From contig NW_002060946.1 in the NCBI RefSeq assembly GCF_000150275.1, positions 3,757,035-3,821,034 on the forward strand: 64,000 nucleotides of DNA. Direction: 5' to 3'. This DNA comes from Trichoplax adhaerens. Lineage: Eukaryota; Placozoa; Uniplacotomia; Trichoplacea; Trichoplacidae. The position numbers and the translations under genes were made by a program. Numbering within the stretch: position 1 is the stretch's first letter; each line of letters starts with the position of its first letter. Below the pieces are notes generated by a model. The model was not told the origin of the DNA. It saw nothing but the letters and a program-made list of their open reading frames with translations, and did no database searches. This document shows positions 37,894 to 51,200 of this stretch, piece by piece.

Positions 37894-38605
37894 ATCTGAT
37901 TTGCTAGATGTATTTTAGGAAACTGTAAACAATTTAATGATGAAACGGCTCTAGCTCCCTTTTTTCTGTACTGTATATGGTCTGTGGCGATGTAATACAA
38001 TTATAATAACCAAACCCTTTTCTGTAATTATAAGATGTTTTTAGCGTACAGTACTAAATTATATGATTATATTACGAATAACGCATATATCGCTGTTACT
38101 GGCTTGGAATCTGATGTCGATTTTATACGATTCAGCACTTCATCGACTAAATATTAATGTGTAACACCGCCGGCATCACATCGATCGATACAATCGCATG
38201 ACATTGCTGTTCCGCGTTTGATAATTTATTTCCTTTAGACGTAATAAGTGGATTTAGGATCGCTTTGAGTCTTGATGCACGTGTTCTTGTGTATTATTTA
38301 CAAACACCCAGTGTTCATGCTGCCTAATTTATCAATGCAGTATGATTCTATTCATTAGCTTTCAAAAACTAAATATGTTCTTATATGAAAATATACCTAA
38401 AATTACTGCAAGGAAATCATAATAGGTAGCCGCGACATCTGCAGGTGATATTTGAGAAATAGTTATGAATGATTTAATTTTTATATACTCGTATGGGAAA
38501 TGATGTAACGAAATTTAAATGAAGATTCATACGTATATATACAGTGCATCAACATACAATGCATTTAGTAAGATTTCCGATAAATGAAGTTGTAAACAAA
38601 TCAAG
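37894..38605. other. Spacer between convergent TOX-like and PRMT7 genes
   Basis: AT-rich 3' flanks of both genes. The only open frame (37815-38000, minus) overlaps the TOX terminal exon and is a shadow. Confidence 0.6.
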
Positions 38606-41600
38606 CTAATTTTCCCAGTTGGTTATTATTTCTGCATGTTTTAGCTTAAATTTGAAATGAACATTAGCTTCATCTGGATTAAAAATAGCATTAAAATAAA
38701 TATCCCTATCATCTGCAGAATTCTGAATATTTTCAGGTTGCGAAAGGATAATAATGCCCTGCTTATAATCTTTACACCATTCAATGGTACCGTGATCGTC
38801 ATCAGACACCTAAATATGCAAAGCAACAGTTTACACAGTATCTCGTAACTAGTCTTAAGTTAGATAACGATAAATGCTTTTATAACAAAGATAGTTATTA
38901 GTAATAATAGTCGAGCTACAGTGCTAGCATTATTTGAAAAATTTAGCTCTGCAGTTTACCTGATTTAATCCTGTAGAAACAACCTCTTCTTCATCAAGGA
39001 AGTAGTCTAGCCATATGACAATTGCATGACAAATTCCAGACCTAAGTTTCATAAAGAAACTTAGTATAAGGTAATAGAATTAATGACATCTACGAGTATT
39101 GCGGCACTTTAAGCTGATATATCAATTCAAATACTGCACAGTAGTGAGTATAATACAGAAAGAAGTACTGAAAGCTCCTAACTTATTAGGTTAAGTATCT
39201 AGACTTTAAGAAATCGATTTGATAAGAAAAGAGGATAATTTAGACAAATTGATTATCTTAGTCTTACTAAATACCGTTTAAATTGAAGTTTACCACTGTT
39301 TACTACAGTATTCATAGGCAGAGGCTTAGAAAAATCGAAGCGCAAGAGGTCAAATTTATCAGTTAGTGCCCTGCAAGGGTATTCCCAAAGAGGTATAGCC
39401 TCGATCTCGTGATTACAATCAGTATTAGGTAACCTAGATTTGACAATCTAAGATTGAAATTATAAATGTTTAACAAAGCTCATCTCAATATAAGGAATAA
39501 ATATCATTGTAAGATTATAATGATAAATAATCTGTTTAATGCTACAAACTGTCTGAGTAATCCAGCTAATATATTAATGTTTAGAGACACTAACATCTAA
39601 TAGGTCATTGTAACCTCCCATAGTAAATCCTTCTACGTCAGAGATCGGCGAACGTAATAACCAATTGTGATCTAATTCTACTACATTGAAATATTGTTTG
39701 AATAGGAAATTATTCATTAAGACAATAAATTAAATACATTCTGAGCTAAAGAAACTGTAATACCTGCTATTGCACGAATAATTGCAAATGCTGGAATGAC
39801 AGCCACCTTATCGGCCATAAAATTCTCAAGAGATGTTCTAGCATACCAATACGTATACCAAGAAAATACACTACCACCAAAGTATGGTTCACCTAGTAAA
39901 ATATCAATCTAGTCGAAAGAGATACGACAAAATTACTTATTCGTACGTCATAGTATTCTGTAGTATACGTATCGTAAAAAATTTATCAACACCTACTTTG
40001 TTACCCAACAAATCATCACTTCCAATATCAGCCAGATTTCTTGGAGATATCATGATTTTTTTATTCAATCCATTGGCTCTAACGAGCTATATTAAGATAC
40101 GAATAACATATCCTTAGACTCCCACGAGCAAACCAATGTATGCCTTACTATAGAACCCATAGAATATCAAGATAATTAAAGTTAGATATTACATAATTAT
40201 AGCTTTTACCTCACGGATAGTATCTCTTGATTTCTTTGATGACTCAATAGCTATAACCTAGCTCCGTAAGTCCAAAAAATAACGGCTTTATTTCAATCTT
40301 ACATTCAAATTATGATAATAAACATAAATATTTCAGCGTACTTTACGAGCCCCAGCACTTGCAGCCATCAAAGGTAATAAAGATCCATCTCCAACTGATA
40401 CGCAATGAACATTGAAACTATTCTGTATATGCTGTATGAAATAAATTTACAGATAACATCATCTGACGAAAACTGGCCAAAAAATGAAATCTACAGTATT
40501 TACCTTTCTAATAACATTGTAATATTTCCGTTGCTTTTCAACATTATTTAAGCCGGATAACCGCATTTTATCCCAGCATAATTGATGTGAATACTTGTCA
40601 ACGTCACTAGTTGCATTTGTTCTTGGGCTACTATATAATATTCTAGATTACCTTTTTATCTAATAGCATTATCCAACCTTGAAGTCAGCTTAATTTTTAC
40701 AGTACCTTGAGCTTACATTAAACCAAATGTTGTATTCATCATGTGAAACATCAATAGATATAGATTTTCCTAAATACATGATGACAACTATTCAGAAACA
40801 CGCGTAATTACTACATTAATGTATAAAATTACTTGTTTACACGAACTATTCTTTCTATCCAACCTTTAGTAACTGAGATGGATTGAGGACAGAAGTAGAC
40901 AGCTTGCATCCAGTGATCACGCCACTAGTTAAAAATGTTAAATCATAACACTCGTCACAAAAATTTAGTCAAATCATAAGTTACGTAACGCGATCTGATA
41001 ATATTACCTGAAGATTATGATTAGACTTATTATCAATCCACTTAGGGGCTGTGCTCAGTTCAATATTTCCTTCGCAATCCATCTTTAACACCCACCAAAA
41101 TAAAAGTCCATGACATACACCATCTTCAATTGCTGTAAGTTCCAACGTTCGACGTCCAGAAATTGTAAATTCATTATCTTTCCCCTCAACTCTTCTCACA
41201 CTCATTTGAGACTTTATAGGCGAGCAAAAATCAAATCTAATTTTTAAAATTATAGTTATCAATGAGAAATTGTGACTTGTATATTAAGTTTAAACAAGAG
41301 GAAGTTCATTGAGTGAGTAAGTTACATCTTGCGTGCGCACTCTTACGTTAGAGCTTCAATAGGCGAGGTTAATAATTTGATGTCTTTTGGGTATAACTGA
41401 TCGACGTGCATGCAGAATGCGGACGAAGGATAAAAATTATTATCTGTAAAACTCTGCGGAACTGCAAACTCCCAATCACAAGATTCAGTTCTCTATTTCC
41501 AAGATGCACGAAACATCGTCAAATACAATAACGTAGACAATTGTAGAAAATGATTATTAAAACACACTAACTAATTATATTATTCAAGGTTGAAAGTTTA

Positions 41601-43266
41601 ATATTTTAAATGTTTAGATTCAATAAGGGTACCTTGACTGGATTTAAATTACAGCACTTTTGCAGAAACTTGCTCTCACATGCCTGAACATATATCTTTG
41701 CAGCTGCTGGTACACTAACGCAATTAGGCTAAGGTTAAATGTAAACAAAAAAGTAAATACGTAAATTATATCATTTAATATTAAAATAATATGGTAATAA
41801 ACTTTGATAAAATTTACGCCATGATATAGATTTGAATTATTCATGTGTTTCATATTTATTTACCTTAACTAGGTTTTGTTGCGCATGCAACATCGTACCA
41901 AGGACTCCTTCACCAATAAGCTCGCTATCAAATATCTCCATCACTATCAAATCAGCTTTGCAACCATCCATATCGTCATCTAGCCAATATACAATAAGAG
42001 TATTGATATATTTTATCATAAAAATATATTTATTACATGGTAGAAGATAATAACTATATATTACTACTAAATTATATGCATTTTTCATCGGATCGTCTAA
42101 TTAGGTTTGTTTCCTATTATTACAAATTTACGACAATAGCATGTAGAATCAAGATGATACACTAACCAATGTGCATGCATTATAACTAGTAAGAATAAGA
42201 TATCTACAAGATTGTTATAATTGGGATTAGCTATTTAAAGAATTCAATGTAGTCTATGATATAAAGTAAAATGCATATGCTCACATTATTCATAGTATTA
42301 TACAGTACGATACCTGCTGTCATTGAAGTTGATCTTTTCTGTATAATTTTGATATTATCTTGATATCGATTTTCAGTTATAATTTTTTGAGCTAATTGAG
42401 CCATCGGTTGAAATGCCTGCGATATGCCAGTTTTTTAATAACATTAAAGTATTAATTCATGTTTATGTGCGTATAGGAAATAGTATATACTATTACCTCA
42501 CATGCATAGATCTTTTTTGCACCAGCTCTAGCTGCCATAAGTGCTAATAACCCTGTACCAGTACCGATATCAAGGACATTACATGAAGACGAGGAAGGAT
42601 TTACATCTAAATAAGCCTGGACAGCCTTCTGAATTGCTTGATCATATTGAACATTCTGCAAGATTACGATTAGATAACATTATATTGTTTGATATGATTG
42701 CTAGAAAGAAGACAGTTTAGTCTCAAAAATGTATGATTAAATTGCAGACAATAATAAGTTAATTTTATGGCATAACGTACCCTTTCCTTATCGTGTAACA
42801 TATCTCCATATAGTGACCTAATAACAATGTATATCATTGTTGCAAGGAGAGAACAGAGTATATTGATTATTAGCGAGCTACACTTGTTAGAATATCCACA
42901 ATTATAATGAATGAGATAATTTACAAATCATTCTTGATGGAGAGTACTGTACGTCAATATTATTCCATATATACAATACCGTGAAATTTCCAGATAGTAA
43001 TCGTGGTCATCTTCTTGTTTAACCCACTCCAACTGACCAGTTTGTTGATTCATTCTACCTACAAAGTTAGACATTATTCGGCTGGGAATAACCTTTCTAT
43101 TTGCAGAACTCTTAAGCAAGTTGAAGACAATAATGCTAGATGTTGGTGTTGCAAAGCAGCTTGCATGTGTTGTATATATATGCCTTAATGGGCTTAATGC
43201 ATGCCTTGGTATTGCAAATCCTTTGCCGATTTTGATGAGAGATCGTAACAGGGTATTAGTAGTCAT
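38606..43266 (-). CDS. PRMT7: PRMT7, protein arginine N-methyltransferase 7
   Basis: Type III arginine methyltransferase making only monomethylarginine, built from two tandem methyltransferase modules. Pieces in order on the minus strand: NQQTGQLEWVKQEDDHDYYL (ending 42979, donor GTATTG), SLYGDMLHDKER near 42800, VLDIGTGTGLLALMAARAGA (SAM-binding motif I) with YACEV near 42550, AFQPMAQLAQKI near 42400, then ADLIVMEIFDSELIGEG (the double-E loop) near 41930, FWWVLKMDCEGNIELSTAPK near 41090, and the end of the second module (YFNAIFNPDEANVHFKF) at 38606. The start aligning with known PRMT7 proteins is the ATG at 43074. An in-frame ATG at 43266 adds 64 residues, rich in Arg/Ser/Thr with no Asp or Glu, resembling a mitochondrial presequence. 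The carboxyl-module exons were not all resolved. The gene is divergent from borealin. Confidence 0.92.
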
Positions 43267-44162
43267 ATAATAACAGTACTAAAAGATTATCACTGTCGAT
43301 TTTGACCATGAATTTGGCAAAACTGGTAGGTCCGCCAAAATTGACGAGCTGCAATCAACTTGAGCTTTTGCAAATGAACTATGCAATCTATAGCATATAA
43401 TTTCCTTGTCAATGGCATAATAGTCTCCGTGACGCTTGGGTATCGATACTACCTGTAGTATCGAAACGCCATAGTATAGAACGAGTAGCGTGCAAATCAT
43501 AGTAAATATACTAAGGCAATGACTAGCATTTATTGTAGAATAAGATTAATAGGTGAGCTACTCAAACAAGACCAATGGCATAGTCAATATTAGTTAATAC
43601 GGTAATATAAATTACGCTGGCATAACTCGCGTGCATACGAGCATCGTCCTATGTCTATTGAGCATGCTCATTTACATCAAGCTCAATGATTGGCTAGAAT
43701 GGAAAGTCCGCTTCATTTGAAAGCCGTTGAAACTACATAACCTTAATTGTACTAGTTTACAGGGTAACTACTTAAACAATACTATACATTTTATACTATC
43801 ATCAGTTATCATAGCACTAGGATTGGGTTTAGATAGCAAATTCTTTACCTACAGCAATACTGTAATGAGGGTAGTGCACAAAATGATTGAAAACGACGTA
43901 ATAGACAGTCTCAAAACATTCATCTAAATAAAGTAGACAGTATGAAATCTAGACCTCTCAGCGATACCATACTGACGAGGTAACAGCGGCCAATGTCGCG
44001 GGCTAATCTTGTTATTCTGCCACGATCGAGAAAATCTCATCACAACATCCAGAGTGCATCTAGACTTGGCAAGCTTAACTTCCTCTGCTAATATTATTAT
44101 TAGTTGTATATTAATAGTACACGGAGATCTTGAGATTTAAAACTAATACATAGATAATCCAA
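43267..44162. promoter_or_regulatory. Divergent spacer between PRMT7 and borealin
   Basis: About 0.9 kb holding both promoters. A short hairpin, TCGATACTAC-CT-GTAGTATCGA, lies near 43443-43465. The small frames here have no family similarity. Confidence 0.5.
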
Positions 44163-47100
44163 ATGCCCAGAAGGAAGAGAGGACGAGGCGGTAGAAAAGC
44201 TGCTACTACCACAGCTAAGGGGAATGAAGGCGATGAAAATGTTACTAAAGGAAAAATTTCTGATGCATTCAAACAAGATTTCCGTGCAGAAGGTACATCT
44301 AATTTTATGATGGCCATTCCTAGCAACATCTATAATATATAAATTTGGATTCATTTACCATCGTAGTAATCGTTGATTAAAGTATCACTTGTATTGTGAT
44401 TGTTAGCTGAACATCGGGTACGGGAAATGCGTCTTCATGCAGAAGATTATAAGAAACGATTACAAAGTACATTTGATCAATTACTATCTCAAATCCCCAA
44501 GGTAATTTCTTGCTATAATGATCTACTCTATTTTGAATATCTACAGTAAATTGTAGATTATTCTACATGCTATGCTATTTGTGTCAACTTTTTAATGGAT
44601 ACTTTAAGAAAGAAGGTGTAATCTGCTATAATAATTTGTTGCAGAGGATTCGCCTCATGACCTTAAAAGAACTACGAGGTAAAGATGATGAACAATGTCA
44701 GTAATCAAATTGTTGACTTTCGTCGTATACTATACAGTAACCTGAAATAAGATTGATTGATTAGTATCCAACCGATAACTTTAATATACTAATTAGGAGT
44801 TTCTCATGCCAATCGTACGATGTAGTTCATTTCATCCTTTACTAACATTTATCGATACAGAGAGGTTGTAAATGATTTTAATAGTACATATAGGCCAAGT
44901 GTATACGGTACACTGGCATACTCGTACCTAGCCATAGCCTAGATGTGCCTAACACAGTAATTATACTTAGGGGTGTCAGAGGTTCCATCCTAACCAGTAA
45001 CCTAAGTTTACAGTAATTAACTATTTTCCTCAAATTCTATGAGAGTAATTGTTGCTCATGATCAGAAACGATTGCAATATGTTTGACATAACCGTGTGAA
45101 TTGAACTAATGAGCAACATAATTTATCTTTCTTTCCAAATTATTGTGGCATACTTCTTGTATGCTTTCAATGTCCTTTGAAAATAAAGAAGAGGATAAGA
45201 AACAAGAGGTCAGTCTGATTTTATTCCTAGATAACTATAATTACTCATTTCTTAGTATATAGCACCAGATACTTTATGCTTTGCAGTCAGTTCATTATAG
45301 AATAATACATTACTACAGACTTATTGTCATATGATGGCAATTCTAATAACTTTGTAGATCATATTACAACTGTAATTTACAAGGGATTATATGTAGGCTG
45401 TATATGTTTGAATGTCATGTCTGTCTGAAGATAAATGTACGTTTTTACGATCTATATCTTGAAAACGAATTAAAAACTAGCCAGAAGTACCATTATACCA
45501 CCGTAACACTGTCTTCAGCTTTTAACCACAATGTAATAGTATAAACAATAATCCTCGCCAATATTAACTTTAAAATTACTATCTCGAACTTTAATTATTT
45601 ACAGAAAGAACTAGGAAATATTTCAAATGTTATTGCTTATGTTAACATGAAGACTCAAGATTACATGAGGTATCCAACATACACATTTCCTATTATTTAG
45701 GTCATTTATACATTTAGAAAGTACTTTCGCCCCGACGGTAGTTGATACCCTTATTCTGTATAGAATAAATATCACAAAAAATGTATTGTAATAACTTGTC
45801 GATAACTGACAAAGTGTTAAACGTCTTTCAAATAGTTGTTAAAAGAATGTATGTACAATTTACTACGTCAACTTCTTATCACTATACTATAAAGTGTGGA
45901 TCTCATTTTCAGGAAGTGTCAATATTTTACTGTATACTGTATTGCATCGCAAAAGTTAATAATACGCTTATAGAGTTTACTGATATATTCTTAGCAATGA
46001 AAATCAAGGTAGCAAGAAGGATGGTAATTTCGCTACACCTGGTATGTTGAACTTAATGTATCTATATATATGTATATAATACTGCGTCTGATCACCGATC
46101 TTATATTTAATGGTATAAGATTTTGAACACGTATAGTATGAAATAAAAGTCATTTTTTAATTTCTATTCCACTAGCTGCATGGACGTCAAATAGTCTAAG
46201 AAGCCAAAGAAAGCGAAAACCTTTAGGAGAGGTATCACTGTAATTTATGTAAAATAGTTTTCTTGCTAGTACATTATTATTGTATGTATGTATGTACCAC
46301 TGAATGATATCATATTTTACTTAATACTACAAGTATAAGGTTAAACTAATATCTGTATTAATTACCCATTATTTAGTCAAGTGAGAATATGAGAAACCAA
46401 GCCCCTGCTACAGCTAGACCTAACAAGGTTATCGCTTTAATAGTTGTTATACTGTATTTTTAAAATCCGAACCATTTGCTGCATAAAATATTATATATTA
46501 CGTTATAGATAAGAGTAGTTAGTAACATTATTATTAAACCAGAATGAAATGTTTTTTTAATTCCCTTCTTGGACTGTTGATTTAGTTTCTAAAATGGCCT
46601 AAATGTAAGTCAATTTATTGAAGATTTTTACTATTCAAACTTTTCAGACAAAAAGGGGACCAACGCAGACACCAGCCGTTAGGCACAGTTCAAGGTACAA
46701 ATCAATTGTACTAAAAAATATGCGATACGTATAATACTATTTATAAATTATGAGCTTTCTTATCTCTTTCCTTGAAATATCAACTTTAAGATTGAAGTCT
46801 AGAACGGAGTCTAAACGACCAAGCCAAGTACCACAAAATAATTTCATTACTCCAGCAGCTAAAAAAACTATAGCACAACTGTCTACTACTACCGCCACTG
46901 GTATCAAGTCAAGGTTATGATAAAACCATGTCATTTTACTTTCAAATCGAATTCTCCACAGTTTAAAATATTATTATGTCTTGCATTATTGCAAATTCAT
47001 AATTCTGTAAAAAACATTGATTTAGTCTAGATTGCCTACTGATCAATTATAGAGTAATTGCCAGTATACGCATATGTCTGCTATTTTAACTCATATATTG

Positions 47101-47505
47101 AATTATATTTCCATGGGCAATAAAGATACATTCGACCCGGTGAAATCTGTGTTTCTATACATGGTTCACCAGTTTCGCATTTTAGCGAAGAAACACCTGT
47201 TTCGAAGCGGCAAGTCATGGACAATAAGGCAAGTTTAACAAATAATTTTACGAGTGCTAAGATTACGGGATTCCTAAATACTTAGCATTGGTATTTCAGA
47301 TTTTGCAAATGCTAGCTTCCAGACATGTTCCTGAAAAACTCGACGAAGAAACGATTCAAGAATTGAACCGTTGGAAGGTTATTAACGCTGACATTATCAT
47401 TTAATCTACTAAAGTTGAAATAAAATAATTAACTGAACTTTGTATTATTCTTGATGTTTCCTTTAGGAAAGAATGGATCACATCCTGATACAAACTAAGA
47501 ATTAA
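44163..47505 (+). CDS. CDCA8: Borealin (CDCA8), chromosomal passenger complex subunit
   Basis: Thirteen exons: 44163-44292, 44407-44501, 44645-44678, 45189-45208, 45605-45669, 45995-46041, 46176-46231, 46377-46427, 46648-46694, 46791-46913, 47126-47228, 47300-47377, 47467-47505. They close to 295 residues (human 280). Borealin joins survivin and INCENP in a helical bundle and places Aurora B at centromeres and the midzone. The basic start PRRKRGRGGRK leads into the INCENP/survivin-binding helix (RVREMRLHAEDYKKRLQSTF, LLSQIPKRIRLMTLKEL); a basic, Ser/Thr-Pro-rich linker follows (NFATPAAW, TQTPAVRHSSR, NNFITPAAKK); then the carboxyl dimerisation domain (ICVSIHGSPVSHF, ILQMLASRHVPEKL, EETIQELNRW). 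Intron 11 starts GC, not GT (AAG|GCAAGT). Exon 4 is only 20 nt and is the weakest call. Confidence 0.9.
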
Positions 47506-48225
47506 TCTTTCGACGGCATCAAGAACTTTGCCGTCCATGTTAATATTGTTACAATTATGCTACAATTAATTATTTACCTACTACTACTGATTGGATTATC
47601 ATGGTTCAATTTACTGAATGTATGAACATTTTCTATGTCAGCTTTACTGTATTACTGTATTAATTTTATTGAATCTCTAGTATTTAGATCTAGTCGTAAA
47701 TCAATCGATATTGTAAATCAGTTAATCAAATTGCCCGTATTTGTATTTAAGATATAAATCTCGTTTATTTGTTACCTTTCTCATCTATTTTGAGAGTATC
47801 TGTACAAAATTCATATACAGTAAAGTTACATTAATAAATAATCTATATATTTGGCTGACAAACATTACGACATTATAAAGTATGGCATTAAGGTTTTATC
47901 ATATTAATTCTTTCAGAAGCATTACATGAACAAATCCTTTTTAGCTACAAGGTTCATATTCAAATATACTGTAGACGGACACGTGTAACATAATTATAAT
48001 ACCTGCAATCTTGGACCTGTATAAAAATATTATTGACAGTACTTTTTACCCAATGATAATTTAAAAATATGCTAGTGCACATTAAAAGGTGATTAAATTC
48101 GCTACAAATTCACCGATTCGAAGTCCGGCCCTAGCCTGATCAAGTCTCTTCCAAACACAAGGAAGCCGAGGATAAAAACATTATATTGCAATATTCATGT
48201 AAAGCATTTAATTAAAATGGCAGTA
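47506..48225. other. Spacer between convergent borealin and DHX35
   Basis: AT-rich 3' flanks. A local less AT-rich stretch at 48110-48170 reads WKRLDQARAGLRIGEFVANL on the minus strand downstream of the DHX35 stop. No family is recognised and I do not call it a gene. Confidence 0.5.
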
Positions 48226-51200
48226 TTACGCGTTAGATTCATCAGCTTTACGTTTTCTCCTTGATAAATCCTAAAAAAAACCAAAGATAATTAATTACTA
48301 AACCAAATTCCTATGAACTATGATTAGCGATAATTTATCAAACTTACGGTTCCATATTCATAGTAATGGGGTGCCAGTTCGTATAGCCATGAAGGCTCAA
48401 TCTAAATGAAAGAGCAAAAATAAAGACCTTTAACATTTCATGATTGTAAAATTATACCTAGACATCACTTACGACTGTAATGTCTCTCATATAATCCTTC
48501 TTTGTTTGGAGAACTTCATGGAATATTACCCTTTATAATAAGAAATAAATACTATAGTTTTATGCCTATCATTAATCAAGTGAGATTAAATAACGTGCTG
48601 TATACAATAGCGTATCTATGCCTATTTGCTACTTGCTAATTTCATTTTAAATTACACAGTACATGCATAGTATTACGATAGCGTTGTAATACTATACCAT
48701 TTTGGAGGTTCCTCAGTGTAGAGTACAGAATTTGGATGGATATGTAAGACATGATTATCCCGAATTGTTCTAAAGAGTTAGTTAATAAAGAAGAATAAAT
48801 TACAGGATAATTAATTACCTCGAATAACCTACAATACGAGCGCATAAGGGATATTTAAAATGTCATTACTGGCGTGTACGACACAGTGAACACACCATGC
48901 CGTAATAGATTGCTATAACTAAAGTAAGTCTCTGAAGAGACTGTAGCCATCATAATACCTATAACAACCATCACCACAGTATTTTGCTGCGTTAGCAAAG
49001 AATCCTGTAACAAGGCATTTACATACCGCCTCAGGATCATCTACACAAGAATATGACAACAGTAACAGTTAATAGATATTATACACATTCATATCTGAAT
49101 CGATAAACCTACGATAAACCGCAGCTTAAATTATTAATTTGAAATACATAATAGATTCTATATCTGATACATTTTAACACTATTTTATTTTATTTTTATA
49201 AACATATTACTGAACTACATATGGGATCTATTATAATTATTGACAACTATATTTTTTACTAGCACTTTCACTTTAATCGTTAGCAAGGCACAATCTGCAA
49301 TCAATCATTCATACCGTCACATGATATTAATGGCAATTTAAATTTCTTCATAAAAACTTTTAATCGTTCCCTTATGGCAACCGCTTTAGTTAGAGCTAGC
49401 AATTAAAGAATTACTGTTCAGAAATAAGTATATCATTCATTTAAAACATAAATAATCTATAAACTATTACTGTACGTCCCAGATCAATGTACATTGGTAA
49501 AATTAAATAATTCCAAAACACTTACCTTTATAATTTAGGTAATTTTCTTGACACCACTTTGAACTTTTTCGACACTAATTAAAATGAATTTCGAATTCAA
49601 TACGAAATCTATTCGCTGCATAATAGAAAAGTGCTTGTGTTTGAATGTAAACTAGTTATCATCACCCTCATAAACGCTTTATAGACATTTAATAGTGTTA
49701 AATGATCTCCCTCATACACAGCAAATTTTCTACGAGCATTATCCTTAAAAAAAAATACGATGCGACGTTCGTAAGTAATAAAAATATTATATCACTAAAG
49801 CTAATAATAACATGAGGTATAAGACGACATACAGAGGCTGCTTTTCTCTTTGGCGGTGTATAAAATATATTCTGTACTTGCAACATTGCTGTGATTGTAA
49901 GAATTTCTTCGGAACATTCCAACTTGCCTTTATGAACGTCAATAATAACATATTATTAATAAATAGTGGGATAAAAATTTTACCTTGATATGAAATTAGT
50001 TTCACTCACTCGATGACAATAGCATTTTCCCGAGCATAGGATCAACAGGTAACTCAGCCATTTTATTTCCGCATCCTAATGTTAGCCTACCGTAATCGTC
50101 TAATGCTGCCAATAATATCATGGAAATAAGATGAATACTTTGGTAATAAACTCTATCAAATTGTTGATTTAATAGATTTAAGCTAACCTTCAAGAGCATA
50201 CAGTAATTCTAATGATCGGATCATATTCTTAGCCGGTGGCGGTGACAAAAAATCGAAACGCAGTACATTATCAATACCTAAAGCTTTCAACTGAATAACT
50301 ACCGCGCTTAAATTAACTCTTTGCATTTCAGGAACAGTAGCAGATGATAATAACTTTTCGTAATCTTTTTCCGTCAATAGCCTATACGCTTTGCCAGAAC
50401 GAACACGACCAGCACGCCCAGCGCGTTGCTTAGCTGAAGCCTTTGAGATTGGTACTATAACTAGTGACTCCATTCCAGCATTAGGAAGAACCATTTTTAA
50501 TTTAACAAATCCACAATCCACTACATAAACAACTCCATCAATCGTTATGGATGCTTCGGCAATGTTCGTTGCATAAATAACCTATAGCGACGACAGTTCA
50601 ACGATCGTCCAAATTTCAATACAATGTTTAAATGGATTAACACCTATTTATAGCAATCTGCAGAGTTATTAAGAGCCTTTCTACTGAACTCGTAATTTGC
50701 ACTACTTACTTTTCGCATATTTTCAGGAGTTTTTTTGAACACTTTAAGCTGCTCGCCTGGAGGTAATCCACCATACATAGGCAATGGCATTAACTTTTGT
50801 TGCAATTGATGATTGTAATCATTAGTCATATTGACTGCAGTTTCAACTTCTTCCTGACCGGTAAGAAATACTAAAATATCACCGCGTTTTTCATTTTGGT
50901 GAATTTTAAAGACGGTGTCCACAGCTGCTTTGATGTAATCTGGTACTGGATCAGCGGTGTAATGAATATCGACAGGAAACATGCGGCCTTCAATTGATAA
51001 AATGCTAGCAGTATCAAGACTAGTATCATCAGTAGTATTGGAATTAAAGAAATCACGAAATGCTTCAGCATCCAATGTAGCCGATGATATAATAATTTTT
51101 AGTTCAGGTCGTTTCTTTTGTATCTTTTTCAATAATCCAATAACAACATCAGTATTGATTGTTCTCTCATGAGCTTCATCAAGCATAACCACACTATATC

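Noticed and set aside
48110-48175. Minus-strand stretch WKRLDQARAGLRIGEFVANL below the DHX35 stop; also a GATTCGAAGTCC string resembling a tRNA B box
   Set aside because: The DHX35 terminal exon already closes the protein, and no acceptor and phase tie this stretch to any gene. The flanks of the B-box-like string do not form a T-arm or acceptor stem, so it is not a tRNA.
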